Below, piece by piece: positions 1 through 6,495 of a stretch of 16,701 bases of DNA. This DNA comes from CAZWUZ01 sp964637655 [NCBI: uncultured bacterium] (lineage in GTDB: Bacteria; DAOPZR01): positions 3,433 to 20,133 of the forward strand of contig CAZWUZ010000030.1 in the NCBI GenBank assembly GCA_964637655.1, in the 5' to 3' direction. The notes under the pieces are model-generated. The model saw only the letters and a list, made by a program, of their open reading frames with translations, had not been told where the DNA came from and made no database searches. The number at the start of each line of letters is the position of its first letter. The stretch's first letter is position 1. A program made the position numbers and the translations under genes.

Positions 1-2
1 AG

Positions 3-30
3 TGCTCCGTGGACTCCGTGTGCTCCGTGG
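3..30. repeat. Short 9-nt-period repeat at the window start
   Basis: The heptamer CTCCGTG occurs three times at 9-nt spacing (starting at 5, 14 and 23), and the 10-mer TGCTCCGTGG occurs twice (3-12 and 21-30). From memory this resembles the CTC(C/T)GTG-type intergenic repeats seen in various environmental bacterial genomes, but that cannot be confirmed here. It may instead be the 3' tail of an upstream gene cut by the window edge, since two frames are open from base 1 or 2 (ending at 33 or 67). Confidence 0.5.
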
Positions 31-60
31 TAGAACGAAGTTCCGGCAGGAAGTGGCGGC

Positions 61-1002
61 ATGCTGAGCGCGCACGGTCTGCAGAAACGCTTCCGCATCC
101 CGGGTCCCACCCCGTGGGCGAAACAGCGCATGCTCTACGCGGTCAACGGCATTGACTTTGACCTTGCGACCGGAGAATGTCTCGCGCTGGTCGGGGAAAG
201 CGGCTGCGGCAAATCGACGACGGCGAACCTGCTCGCCGGGCTGCTGGTCGCTGATGCGGGCACGGTTACGCTCGACGGAGAATTGCTGCGCCATGATCAT
301 GCCGGTCGACTCGCCATCGCCCGCCGCATCGGGCTGGTTTTCCAGAATCCCGGGGCGGCGCTCGACCCGCGGCAGACCGTAGCCGCGGCGCTGGCCGAAC
401 CGCTGCAGGTGCACGGGCGCGACGGGGCGGAGGAGAAGGTACCGGCCCTGCTCGCGTCGGTTGGCATGGACGCCGCAATCGCGACGCGCCACCCGCACGA
501 GTTTTCAGGCGGGCAGCGGCAGCGGCTCGCGGTGGCGCGTGCGCTGGCGCTCGACCCGCAATTCCTCATCGCGGATGAGCCGACCGCTTCGCTCGATGTC
601 TCCGTACAGGGGGGTATTGTCAACCTGCTGCTCGACCTCAAACGCGAACGGCAGCTCGGGCTGTTGCTTATCGCTCATGATCTCTGCCTCGTGCGTCACC
701 TGGCCGATCGCATCGCGGTGATGTACCTCGGGCATATCGTCGAGGAGGCGCCCAACGCGGAACTCTACCGCAGTCCGCGCCATCCCTACACGCGCGGACT
801 GCTCGCCGCGCTGCCGCGTTTCTACGGCTGGGACGGGCCGCGCGCCGAACTGCGCGGTGAGCCGCATGCCGCGCTGGCCATCCCGTCGGGCTGTCCCTAC
901 CGCGACCGCTGTCCGCTGGCACAACCGCGCTGCACGACGGAAATGCCGGCCCTGCGCGAGTGCGGCGGCAGCCGCGTCGCCTGCCATTTCGCGCAGTGCT
1001 GA
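61..1002 (+). CDS. ABC transporter ATP-binding protein, OppF/DppF family (oligopeptide/dipeptide/nickel type)
   Basis: Cytoplasmic ATPase expected to power uptake of peptides or a related solute (nickel, for example) through a pair of inner-membrane permeases. Visible motifs are Walker A GESGCGKST (residues 45-53), a Q-loop in FQNPGAALDPR (94-104, the Opp/Dpp hallmark), signature FSGGQRQR (148-155), Walker B FLIADEP (168-174) and the switch His206. A C-terminal oligopeptide-binding extension follows (RHPYTRGLL from 240) with cysteines at 278, 284, 291 and 301, as usual in OppF/DppF. The 313-residue length is normal. The ATG at 61 has an AGGAAG ribosome site 7 nt upstream. The partner ATPase (OppD/DppD) and permeases are presumably upstream, outside the window. 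The stop lies 2 nt before the next start. Substrate cannot be inferred. Confidence 0.95.
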   Translation: MLSAHGLQKRFRIPGPTPWAKQRMLYAVNGIDFDLATGECLALVGESGCGKSTTANLLAGLLVADAGTVTLDGELLRHDHAGRLAIARRIGLVFQNPGAALDPRQTVAAALAEPLQVHGRDGAEEKVPALLASVGMDAAIATRHPHEFSGGQRQRLAVARALALDPQFLIADEPTASLDVSVQGGIVNLLLDLKRERQLGLLLIAHDLCLVRHLADRIAVMYLGHIVEEAPNAELYRSPRHPYTRGLLAALPRFYGWDGPRAELRGEPHAALAIPSGCPYRDRCPLAQPRCTTEMPALRECGGSRVACHFAQC

Positions 1003-1004
1003 GC

Positions 1005-1565
1005 ATGGACGAGCGTTCCGTACTGCGGCGGCAGGCGAAGAAGCAGCGCGCGGCGCTCACTGACCGCGCGGCGCAGAGCGCAGCCATTTGCGCGCGGCTG
1101 GTCGCGCTGCCGCAGTGGCAGCAGGCGCGCTGCGTCTTCAGCTATGTCGCGGTGCGCGACGAAGTCGATGTCAACCCGCTGCTGCAGACGCTGCCGGGCG
1201 GCGGGGAAAAACTGCTCTGCGTGCCGCGCGTCTCGCGGGCGGGACACATGGACGCCGTCGCGCTGATCGCCGACTGGGCGGAACTGGCTGACGGACCCTT
1301 CGGCCTGCGGCAGCCCCCGGCGGACCGCGCCCCGCTGCCGCCGGAGAGCATCGACCTCATCCTTGTCCCCGGTCTGCTCTTCGCCCGCGACGGCAGTCGC
1401 CTCGGCTACGGCGGCGGCTATTACGACCGGTTCCTCGCCCGGCTGCCGCGCGTGACGCGCGTCGGGCTCTGCTATCGCGAACTGCTGGTCGATACGCTGC
1501 CGGCGCGGCCTGATGAACCGCGCTGCCACCTCATTCTTACCCCTGAGACGCTCCTCGTCCCCTGA
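1005..1565 (+). CDS. ygfA: 5-formyltetrahydrofolate cyclo-ligase (methenyltetrahydrofolate synthetase)
   Basis: ATP-dependent conversion of 5-formyl-THF to 5,10-methenyl-THF, salvaging folate into the one-carbon pool in the cytoplasm. The 186-residue product fits the family. The basic N-terminus has the MDERSVLRRQAKKQR pattern. FSYVAVRDEVDV (45-56) matches the conserved first strand/loop, LLCVPRV (70-76) the next, and LVPGLLFARDGSRLGYGGGYYDR (120-142) the family signature with its glycine-rich nucleotide-binding segment. The frame is open upstream to a GTG at 960, but the ATG at 1005 gives the family-length N-terminus and sits 2 nt after the ABC ATPase stop, so it is preferred. It is probably co-transcribed with the transporter, although the pathways are unrelated. 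The assignment is firm. Confidence 0.93.
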   Translation: MDERSVLRRQAKKQRAALTDRAAQSAAICARLVALPQWQQARCVFSYVAVRDEVDVNPLLQTLPGGGEKLLCVPRVSRAGHMDAVALIADWAELADGPFGLRQPPADRAPLPPESIDLILVPGLLFARDGSRLGYGGGYYDRFLARLPRVTRVGLCYRELLVDTLPARPDEPRCHLILTPETLLVP

Positions 1566-1583
1566 GTGACCACGGGAAAAGGC

Positions 1584-1755
1584 AACTATTCAGCCCGTCT
1601 GTCCCCTCGCCCGCGGTTCATAGCGGGAGTCCCGTAGGGTCGCTCCGGAGGATGCGTGGAAGACGCGCAGCGTCAGGTGAGGGTTGCAAGGCGCACACAT
1701 TTTTCACCCTCACCCCTGCCCTCTCCCTGCAGGCAGCGGGAGAGGGTGAATAGTT
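1584..1755. repeat. Hairpin-rich intergenic repeat element bounded by 9-bp inverted ends
   Basis: A 172-bp stretch bounded by the perfect inverted pair AACTATTCA (1584-1592) and TGAATAGTT (1747-1755). Inside are successive small hairpins: CCCGC/GCGGG (1610-1614 with 1623-1627), CGGGA/TCCCG (1624-1628 with 1630-1634, overlapping and so alternative), GACGC/GCGTC around GCA (1662-1674), GGTGAGGGT/ACCCTCACC (1676-1684 with 1706-1714) and CCCTCTCCC/GGGAGAGGG (1719-1727 with 1738-1746). The last two are typical of the 'accctcacc...ccctctccc' dispersed repeats of many genomes. No open frame of note. It looks like a REP- or MITE-like element; copy number elsewhere is unknown. The 3' hairpins could also act as a terminator for the ABC/ygfA operon. 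Confidence 0.55.
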
Positions 1756-1763
1756 ACGGGAAA

Positions 1764-1808
1764 AGTTAGTAACGATCCGGGTCTCCGTCCCTGTTTTTGT
1801 TACTAACT
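1764..1808. repeat. 10-bp inverted repeat just upstream of the STAS-gene promoter
   Basis: AGTTAGTAAC (1764-1773) and its exact reverse complement GTTACTAACT (1799-1808) are separated by 25 nt that include a T5 run. The pair ends 8 nt before the predicted -35 box at 1817. It could be a binding site for a dimeric regulator or a hairpin; the long loop argues against a classic intrinsic terminator. Confidence 0.5.
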
Positions 1809-1816
1809 GCGGGGCG

Positions 1817-1846
1817 TTGACCGGATGGGGGGAAGTGCGGTATACT
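1817..1846 (+). promoter_or_regulatory. Sigma70-type promoter for the STAS gene
   Basis: TTGACC (1817-1822, 5 of 6 matches to the -35 consensus) and TATACT (1841-1846, 5 of 6 to the -10 consensus) are separated by 18 nt in otherwise GC-rich DNA. Transcription would start near 1853, about 40 nt before the ATG at 1894. This rules out the longer frame start at 1825, which would lie inside the promoter. Confidence 0.75.
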
Positions 1847-1893
1847 TGTCGTGTCGGGACGCGCGCACGACGCGTACCGGCACGGGGGTGGCC

Positions 1894-2250
1894 ATGATGG
1901 AATTCAGCATCAGCGAACGATCCGGGGGCGAGGGCGTCGCCATCTTCCGCTTTCAGGGTGATATCACTGCAGCCCACGGGCGGCAGTTGCGCGCCTTCTT
2001 CACGGGCCTGCCGGCGACAGGCGCCACGCGCGTCGTCGTCGACCTTTCCGGCGTCAACTACATGGCAAGTGTCGGGCTGGGCGAACTGGTCAATGCCCAT
2101 CAGCTGCTGGAAGAAGCCGGCGGTGCGCTGGCGGTTGCGGCCCCGCAGCAGCGCGTGAAGGAACTTTTCCACCTGTCGCGCATCGACGTGGTGCTGCAGC
2201 TCCATGCGACGGTTGACGCGGCGGTGGCGGCACTCAAGCCCGCCGGCTGA
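1894..2250 (+). CDS. STAS-domain protein (anti-sigma factor antagonist-like)
   Basis: A 118-residue single STAS domain like SpoIIAA/RsbV. Proteins of this family bind an anti-sigma kinase or other partner in a phosphorylation-dependent way. Strand FRFQGDIT (18-25) is followed by VVVDLSGVNYMASVGLGEL (47-65), the family signature. Ser59 aligns with the phosphorylatable serine; the usual preceding Asp is Ala58 and the following Ser/Thr is Val60. A strand-helix end (ALAVAAPQQRVKELF) completes the fold. The frame is open back to 1825, but the promoter overlaps that region, so the ATG at 1894 is chosen (ATG at 1897 is also possible; GGGGG lies upstream). No anti-sigma kinase or PP2C phosphatase is in the window. 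It is followed after 3 nt by a small membrane protein. Confidence 0.85.
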   Translation: MMEFSISERSGGEGVAIFRFQGDITAAHGRQLRAFFTGLPATGATRVVVDLSGVNYMASVGLGELVNAHQLLEEAGGALAVAAPQQRVKELFHLSRIDVVLQLHATVDAAVAALKPAG

Positions 2251-2253
2251 ATC

Positions 2254-2673
2254 GTGGACGAACAGTTCGGGCCGCGCCTGCGCCCCGTGCATCTCATCGT
2301 CCTTGCCGTCGCCGTCACGCTCTCCGCCCTGCTCTGGTGGCAGATGATCGTGCGCAATCCCGCGGCGGAGCAGTACGAAGAGGCACGTGCCCTCCAGGGT
2401 GAAATGGAGACCGTGCGCGCCGCGGTCCGCGAGCAGATTCTGCGCGAGACGACGCTGCAGCGGGCACCCACCCCCGACGAGCGCGAGGTGATACGCACGC
2501 GCACCGAATCGCTGCTGCAGCAGCAGTATGCCGGCGGTGACATCCCGCTGGAGTTGCAGGAACAACTGTCACGCACGGTCAACCTCGATATCGAAGAAAA
2601 CTTGTACTCGCGCACTGATACTTCGGTGGTGCGTCCGCAGCCGGCAGCCGATACCGGCATCCGCCTCTACTGA
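2254..2673 (+). CDS. Small single-pass membrane protein with coiled-coil-like tail, unknown function
   Basis: 139 residues starting with GTG, 3 nt after the STAS gene stop, so probably in the same transcript. A hydrophobic segment at about 12-33 (VHLIVLAVAVTLSALLWW) follows a short positively charged N-terminus. The rest (35-139) is hydrophilic, rich in Glu, Gln and Arg, and likely helical up to about residue 115, ending in a Pro/Ala-rich tail. No family is recognised. There is no cleavage site typical of a secreted protein, so a membrane-anchored periplasmic or cytoplasmic helix is likely. No clear ribosome site precedes the GTG, which suits translational coupling. Codon use is like its neighbours, supporting a real gene. 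Function unknown; a link to the STAS protein is inferred only from proximity. Confidence 0.7.
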   Translation: MDEQFGPRLRPVHLIVLAVAVTLSALLWWQMIVRNPAAEQYEEARALQGEMETVRAAVREQILRETTLQRAPTPDEREVIRTRTESLLQQQYAGGDIPLELQEQLSRTVNLDIEENLYSRTDTSVVRPQPAADTGIRLY

Positions 2674-2685
2674 ACAGATTGGTAC

Positions 2686-2714
2686 TTTACGCGGCGGATT
2701 GAATAGGGTATACT
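2686..2714 (+). promoter_or_regulatory. Promoter-like element directly before the first kinase gene
   Basis: TTTACG (2686-2691, 4 of 6 to consensus) and TATACT (2709-2714, 5 of 6) are separated by 17 nt. The predicted transcription start falls at about 2720-2722, on the GTG start codon at 2721, which would give a leaderless mRNA. The same TATACT -10 is used at 1841. Read-through from the STAS promoter is also possible. Confidence 0.5.
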
Positions 2715-2720
2715 CAATTT

Positions 2721-5700
2721 GTGAAACCCGTCGCGAAGAAGAAAACAGCGAAAAAAAAACGTGTGCGGTCGCGTGCGTCTGCGCGGGCCGTGACATCGCG
2801 CACGGCAGCAGCAACACCCGACGCTGCGGCACTGATTGCGCTGTTCCGCACCCTGCGCGACAACTGTCCTGACGCCATTATCTGGGCGGACGGGAAAACC
2901 GGAAAACTGATCGAAGCGAACCGCGCGGCGGTGCGCCTGACGGGCTATGCGCGCGCGCGGCTGCTGACCATGCATCAGGCGGAACTGCATCCGCCGGCGG
3001 ATGCGGCAAAGTACCGGCGGATTTTTCGTGCGGCGCTGCGGCAGCGGCAGGCGCTGCAGGAAGTGATTATCCGGCGCGCCAACGGCAGCGACGTGCCGGT
3101 GAGCGTGAGCACCACGCTGGCCCGGCATGGCAGCCAGGTCATCGTCCAGGGGATATTCCGCGACATCAGTGAGCGCGTCACTGCGCAGCAGGCGCTGGCG
3201 CAGGCGGAAGAACGGTTCCGCATCACCATGGAAGGGGTGCGTGACGGGCTCTGGGACTGGGACTACGCCACGGGGGCCGCTTACTTTTCGCCCGGCTATT
3301 ACACCATGCTCGGTTACCGGCCGAACGCGTTTCCCGCGTCGGTGCGCGAGTGGGAAAAGCGCATCCACCCCGACGACCGCGCGGCGACGCGCGCCACGCT
3401 GCAGCGTTTTCTCAAGGAGCGCGGACGCTATTTCAGCATGGAATTCCGCATGCGTACCGCGACGGGCGGGTGGCGCTGGGTGCTCGGGCGCGGCACGGTG
3501 GTGCAGCGCGCGGCGGACGGCAGCCCGCAGCGTTTGACCGGCACGCACGTCGATATCACGGTGCTCAAGGAAGCGGTGGCGGCGGCGCAGGAGGCGCGCA
3601 CCTTCGCGGAGAACCTGACGGCCACCATCTCAGTCGGGGTGTTTGTTATCGATGCCCGCGGCAGGATCCGCTCGGCCAATGCCGCGCTCGGGGCACTGCT
3701 CGGCCGTCCGCCCGCGCGCCTGGTCGGACGCGAGTACCTGCCGTATGTCGCGCCCGAGGCGCGGACGCGCCTGCGCGCCACGTTCGCCCGGGCGCTGCGC
3801 GGGGAGAACGTCACCGAGGAATTCCCCGCGCTGCATGCTGACGGGACACGCCGCTGGGTGCTCGCCTCGGCGACGCCGCTGCGCGGCAGCGACGGGACGA
3901 TGCGCATCATCGGCAGCGCGCTCGACCTTACCGCGCGGCGGCAGCACGAGGAGGAGTTGACACGCAGCCGCGCGGAGTTCGCCGCCATCTTCACCCATAC
4001 CCCGGTACCGGTGCTGATGTTCGACACGGCACTGCGCGTGACCCAGTACAACCGTGCCGCGTCACAGTTTGCCGGGGGCGGGACGCCGCCGGCGAGTGCG
4101 GGCGCCGCGCTCGACTGCCTCAACCATCTCGCGGGCTGCGGCAGTGCCCCGGGCTGCGCGCGCTGCGGGCTGCGGGCCACGCTCAACCGCACCCTGCGCA
4201 CCGGGCAGCCGGCCAACCGCTATGAGGCGGCGGTATCGATCCGGCGTGACGGGGGGACGGTGGCGGCCACGGTACTGGTCTCGACCGTGGCAGTGGGCTC
4301 CGACCGCGGGCGTCACGTGCTGGCCGCCATCGAGGATATCACCGACCGGCGCGACCTCGAACTGCGCCTGCGCGAGCAGGAACAGCAGTTCCGTTCGCTG
4401 GCGGACAACCTCCCTGACATCATCCTGCGCTACGACCACCATCTCTGCCACCGCTATGCCAACCGCCAGGTGGAGATGCTCACCGGGCAGCCCGCGGCCT
4501 CCTATCCCGGCCGCCCGCTGCACGCGGCGGGACTGCCGGCGGCCTTTCACCCGGCCTGGGACGAGGCGCTGCAGGGGGTGCTGCGCCACGGGCAGGAGCG
4601 GACACTGCGCCTGACCCTCGACCCGCCGCTGCGCGGCACGCGCGATCTCGAGGCACGCCTGCTGCCGGAATTCGGCGGCGACGGCATGGTGGCCGGGGTG
4701 CTCTGCCTGATCCGCGATATCACCGGGCAGCAGTCGGCCCAGGAGCGGCTGCGCACCTACGCCCGCCTGCAGACGATCATCAGCGAAATCTCCTCGGAAT
4801 TCGTCCGGGTCACCGGGGACGAGGTGGATGCGGGCATCCTGCGCGCGCTGGCTTCGCTCGGGCGTTTTGCCAATGCCGACCGGGCCACGCTCTTCCGCTT
4901 CAACCCCGAGGGAACGCGCATGCACAACACGCATGAGTGGTGCGCTCCGGGCGTCCGCTCGCACCGCGACGAGCAGCACGACCTGCCGTGCAACGACCTG
5001 CCGTGGTGGAGCGCGCAACTCCGCGCGCAGCAGGTCATCAACCTGCCCGCGCTCGCCCTGCTGCCGGAACAGGCGGCGACGGAGAAGGCAGTGCTCGCGT
5101 ATCGCGGGGTCTGCTCGCTGCTGGCCGTGCCGCTGGTGGCAGGCAACGAGGTGCGCGGCTGGATCGGTTTTGACGCCGAACGGGCATCGCAGTCGTGGCC
5201 TGACGAGGTCGTCTCGCTGCTGCGCGTCGCCGGGCAGGTGCTGTTCGAGGCGCTCGAACGGCGGCGGCTGGACGGGGTGCTGCAGACCTACGCCACCGAC
5301 CTCGAGCAGATGGTCAAGGAGAAGAGCGCGCAGCTGACGGCGCAGTCGCGCATCGCGCAGCTCGGACTGCTCGCGGGTGGTATTGCGCACGACATCAACA
5401 ATCCGCTCAGTGTCGTGCGCGGCAATGTCGAGGCGCTCGAAGCGCTGCTCCCCGCACTGCAGGCGGAGCTGCCCCCCGCGGCGGCGGAACTGGCCGGCGA
5501 GTATCCCGCGGCGCTGGCCGCGGCGCGCGAAGGGTGCGAGCGCATCTTCGAGACGGTCAACCGCCTCCGGGTTTTTGCCCGCCCGCGTGACGACAGTTTC
5601 GCCGTCTTCGATCTGTACGAGGCGCTGCGCACCGCCATCATCGTTACGCGCGACCGCTGGAAGCACAAATGCGCCTATATCACGCAGGAATTCACCGCCC

Positions 5701-6080
5701 CGCTGCCGCAATGGGTGCGCGGCAACGAGAATGATCTCGCGCATGTCTTCGCCAACCTGCTGGTCAATGCGACCCAGGCGGTGCGCGCGGGCGGTCGCAT
5801 CGCGATGACGGTGACCACGCCGGCACTGCGCCGGGTCTGCGTGCGCATCAGCGATGACGGCTGCGGTATCTCCGCCGCAGTGCTGCAGCGGCTCGGGCAT
5901 GAGGTCGTGACCACCAAGAGCGCGGCGGACGGCACGGGACTCGGTCTGAAGATGGCCTATGACATTGTCGCGCAGCATCGCGGGGTTATCTGGGTCGAGA
6001 GTGAGGAAGGGCAGGGGACGTCGGTGTTCGTCACCCTGCCGCTGAGCGGCGAAGGAGGAGCAGGCGATGGAACTGACTGA
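2721..6080 (+). CDS. Soluble multi-PAS/GAF sensor histidine kinase
   Basis: 1119 residues with no membrane segment, so a cytosolic sensor. Order: Lys/Arg-rich tail (2-30), PAS1 (~38-155), PAS2 (~163-285, PAS_3 type, GLWDWDYATG), PAS3 (~295-410), PAS4 (~418-545) carrying Cys466, 473, 479 and 482, PAS5 (~555-670), GAF (~690-855), coiled coil (~855-885), dimerisation/phosphoacceptor domain with H-box GGIAHDINNPLS (His890), and ATPase domain with N-box NLLVNATQAV (~1012-1021), G1 DDGCGI (~1045) and G2 GTGLGL (~1072). The HDxxNP H-box is the NtrB-like class. Start is GTG at 2721: an AGGG is 12 nt upstream, and the promoter puts the transcript start at this codon. A run of nine As encodes Lys11-13. 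The end overlaps the receiver gene by 14 nt, so that receiver is its likely phosphorylation partner. Ligand unknown. Confidence 0.93.
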   Translation: MKPVAKKKTAKKKRVRSRASARAVTSRTAAATPDAAALIALFRTLRDNCPDAIIWADGKTGKLIEANRAAVRLTGYARARLLTMHQAELHPPADAAKYRRIFRAALRQRQALQEVIIRRANGSDVPVSVSTTLARHGSQVIVQGIFRDISERVTAQQALAQAEERFRITMEGVRDGLWDWDYATGAAYFSPGYYTMLGYRPNAFPASVREWEKRIHPDDRAATRATLQRFLKERGRYFSMEFRMRTATGGWRWVLGRGTVVQRAADGSPQRLTGTHVDITVLKEAVAAAQEARTFAENLTATISVGVFVIDARGRIRSANAALGALLGRPPARLVGREYLPYVAPEARTRLRATFARALRGENVTEEFPALHADGTRRWVLASATPLRGSDGTMRIIGSALDLTARRQHEEELTRSRAEFAAIFTHTPVPVLMFDTALRVTQYNRAASQFAGGGTPPASAGAALDCLNHLAGCGSAPGCARCGLRATLNRTLRTGQPANRYEAAVSIRRDGGTVAATVLVSTVAVGSDRGRHVLAAIEDITDRRDLELRLREQEQQFRSLADNLPDIILRYDHHLCHRYANRQVEMLTGQPAASYPGRPLHAAGLPAAFHPAWDEALQGVLRHGQERTLRLTLDPPLRGTRDLEARLLPEFGGDGMVAGVLCLIRDITGQQSAQERLRTYARLQTIISEISSEFVRVTGDEVDAGILRALASLGRFANADRATLFRFNPEGTRMHNTHEWCAPGVRSHRDEQHDLPCNDLPWWSAQLRAQQVINLPALALLPEQAATEKAVLAYRGVCSLLAVPLVAGNEVRGWIGFDAERASQSWPDEVVSLLRVAGQVLFEALERRRLDGVLQTYATDLEQMVKEKSAQLTAQSRIAQLGLLAGGIAHDINNPLSVVRGNVEALEALLPALQAELPPAAAELAGEYPAALAAAREGCERIFETVNRLRVFARPRDDSFAVFDLYEALRTAIIVTRDRWKHKCAYITQEFTAPLPQWVRGNENDLAHVFANLLVNATQAVRAGGRIAMTVTTPALRRVCVRISDDGCGISAAVLQRLGHEVVTTKSAADGTGLGLKMAYDIVAQHRGVIWVESEEGQGTSVFVTLPLSGEGGAGDGTD
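2751..2759 (+). repeat. A9 homopolymer inside the 5' end of the kinase gene
   Basis: Nine consecutive adenines form codons 11-13 (Lys-Lys-Lys). Such a tract is conspicuous in GC-rich coding DNA. A one-base slip would put translation into frames that close soon after (one of them at about 2872), removing all sensor and catalytic domains. It may be a slippage site, or simply encode the basic tail. Confidence 0.7.
6052..6060 (+). promoter_or_regulatory. Strong Shine-Dalgarno for the receiver gene
   Basis: AAGGAGGAG ends 6 nt before the ATG at 6067 and lies inside the 3' end of the preceding kinase gene. It is the strongest ribosome site in the operon, suggesting the receiver is made in excess of its kinase. 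It also fixes the start codon. Confidence 0.75.
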
Positions 6081-6495
6081 CGGGCTCAAGGCGCTGCTGC
6101 ATGCGCGGCGTTTCCTGCTGGTGGACGACGAACCGGGCATCCTGCAGATGCTGCGCCTCAATCTCGTGAGCGTGGCGGGAGTGCCGCGCGAGCAGCTGGC
6201 GACGGCGGGGAGCGCGGAAGAGGCGCAGGCGCTGCTGGCGGACGGCCTGCAGCCCGACGTCATCATCTGCGACCATGGCCTGCCGGGGCAGAAGGGACTT
6301 CCCTGGCTGCTGGCGCTGACGGTGCCGCCCGCGGTGCGCGTGCTCGCGACCGGGGTGGCCATGCCCGAGGAGGTGCGCGCCATCGAGGAACAGTGCACCG
6401 CGGCGGGCATACTGCTCTACTTCAAGCCGTTCCGGGTCGGTCCGCTGCTCGCCGATATCGCGCGCCGCCTGCCGCCCGCCGGTGGCGCGGCATGA
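6067..6495 (+). CDS. Stand-alone response-regulator receiver protein
   Basis: 142 residues forming a single CheY-like receiver with no output domain. The acidic pocket is Asp20/Asp21 (FLLVDDEP, 16-23), the phosphoacceptor Asp69 (VIICDHGLPG), the conserved Thr95 (VLATG) and Lys120 followed by Pro (YFKPF). All catalytic positions are therefore present. It overlaps the upstream kinase by 14 nt and the downstream kinase by 4 nt (ATGA), placing it between two kinases as a probable shared phosphoryl carrier. With no DNA-binding or enzymatic domain, it likely acts by phosphotransfer or protein-protein contact; which of the kinases it serves is inference. The start is supported by the AAGGAGGAG site. 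Confidence 0.92.
   Translation: MELTDGLKALLHARRFLLVDDEPGILQMLRLNLVSVAGVPREQLATAGSAEEAQALLADGLQPDVIICDHGLPGQKGLPWLLALTVPPAVRVLATGVAMPEEVRAIEEQCTAAGILLYFKPFRVGPLLADIARRLPPAGGAA

Noticed and set aside
2-67. Tail of an upstream gene ending TGA at 65-67 and overlapping the ATPase start (ATGCTGA)
   Set aside because: Only about 21 residues are visible with no recognisable OppD/DppD ending; a frame ending at 33 is equally possible.
1825-1893. Longer STAS start at ATG 1825
   Set aside because: It lies between the -35 and -10 boxes, so it would not be in the mRNA, and adds no conserved residues.
1618-2565. 315-codon minus-strand open frame across the repeat, promoter and STAS gene
   Set aside because: Crosses a repeat and a promoter and opposes a STAS domain with clear motifs.
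4062-6410. 782-codon open frame on the minus strand opposite the large kinase
   Set aside because: Composition is Arg/Ala/Gln-rich without domains; it mirrors the GC-biased third positions of the well-supported kinase on the other strand.
6393-6491. Upstream extension of the second kinase
   Set aside because: Adds an Arg-rich stretch overlapping the receiver gene; ATG 6492 gives the standard ATGA overlap.
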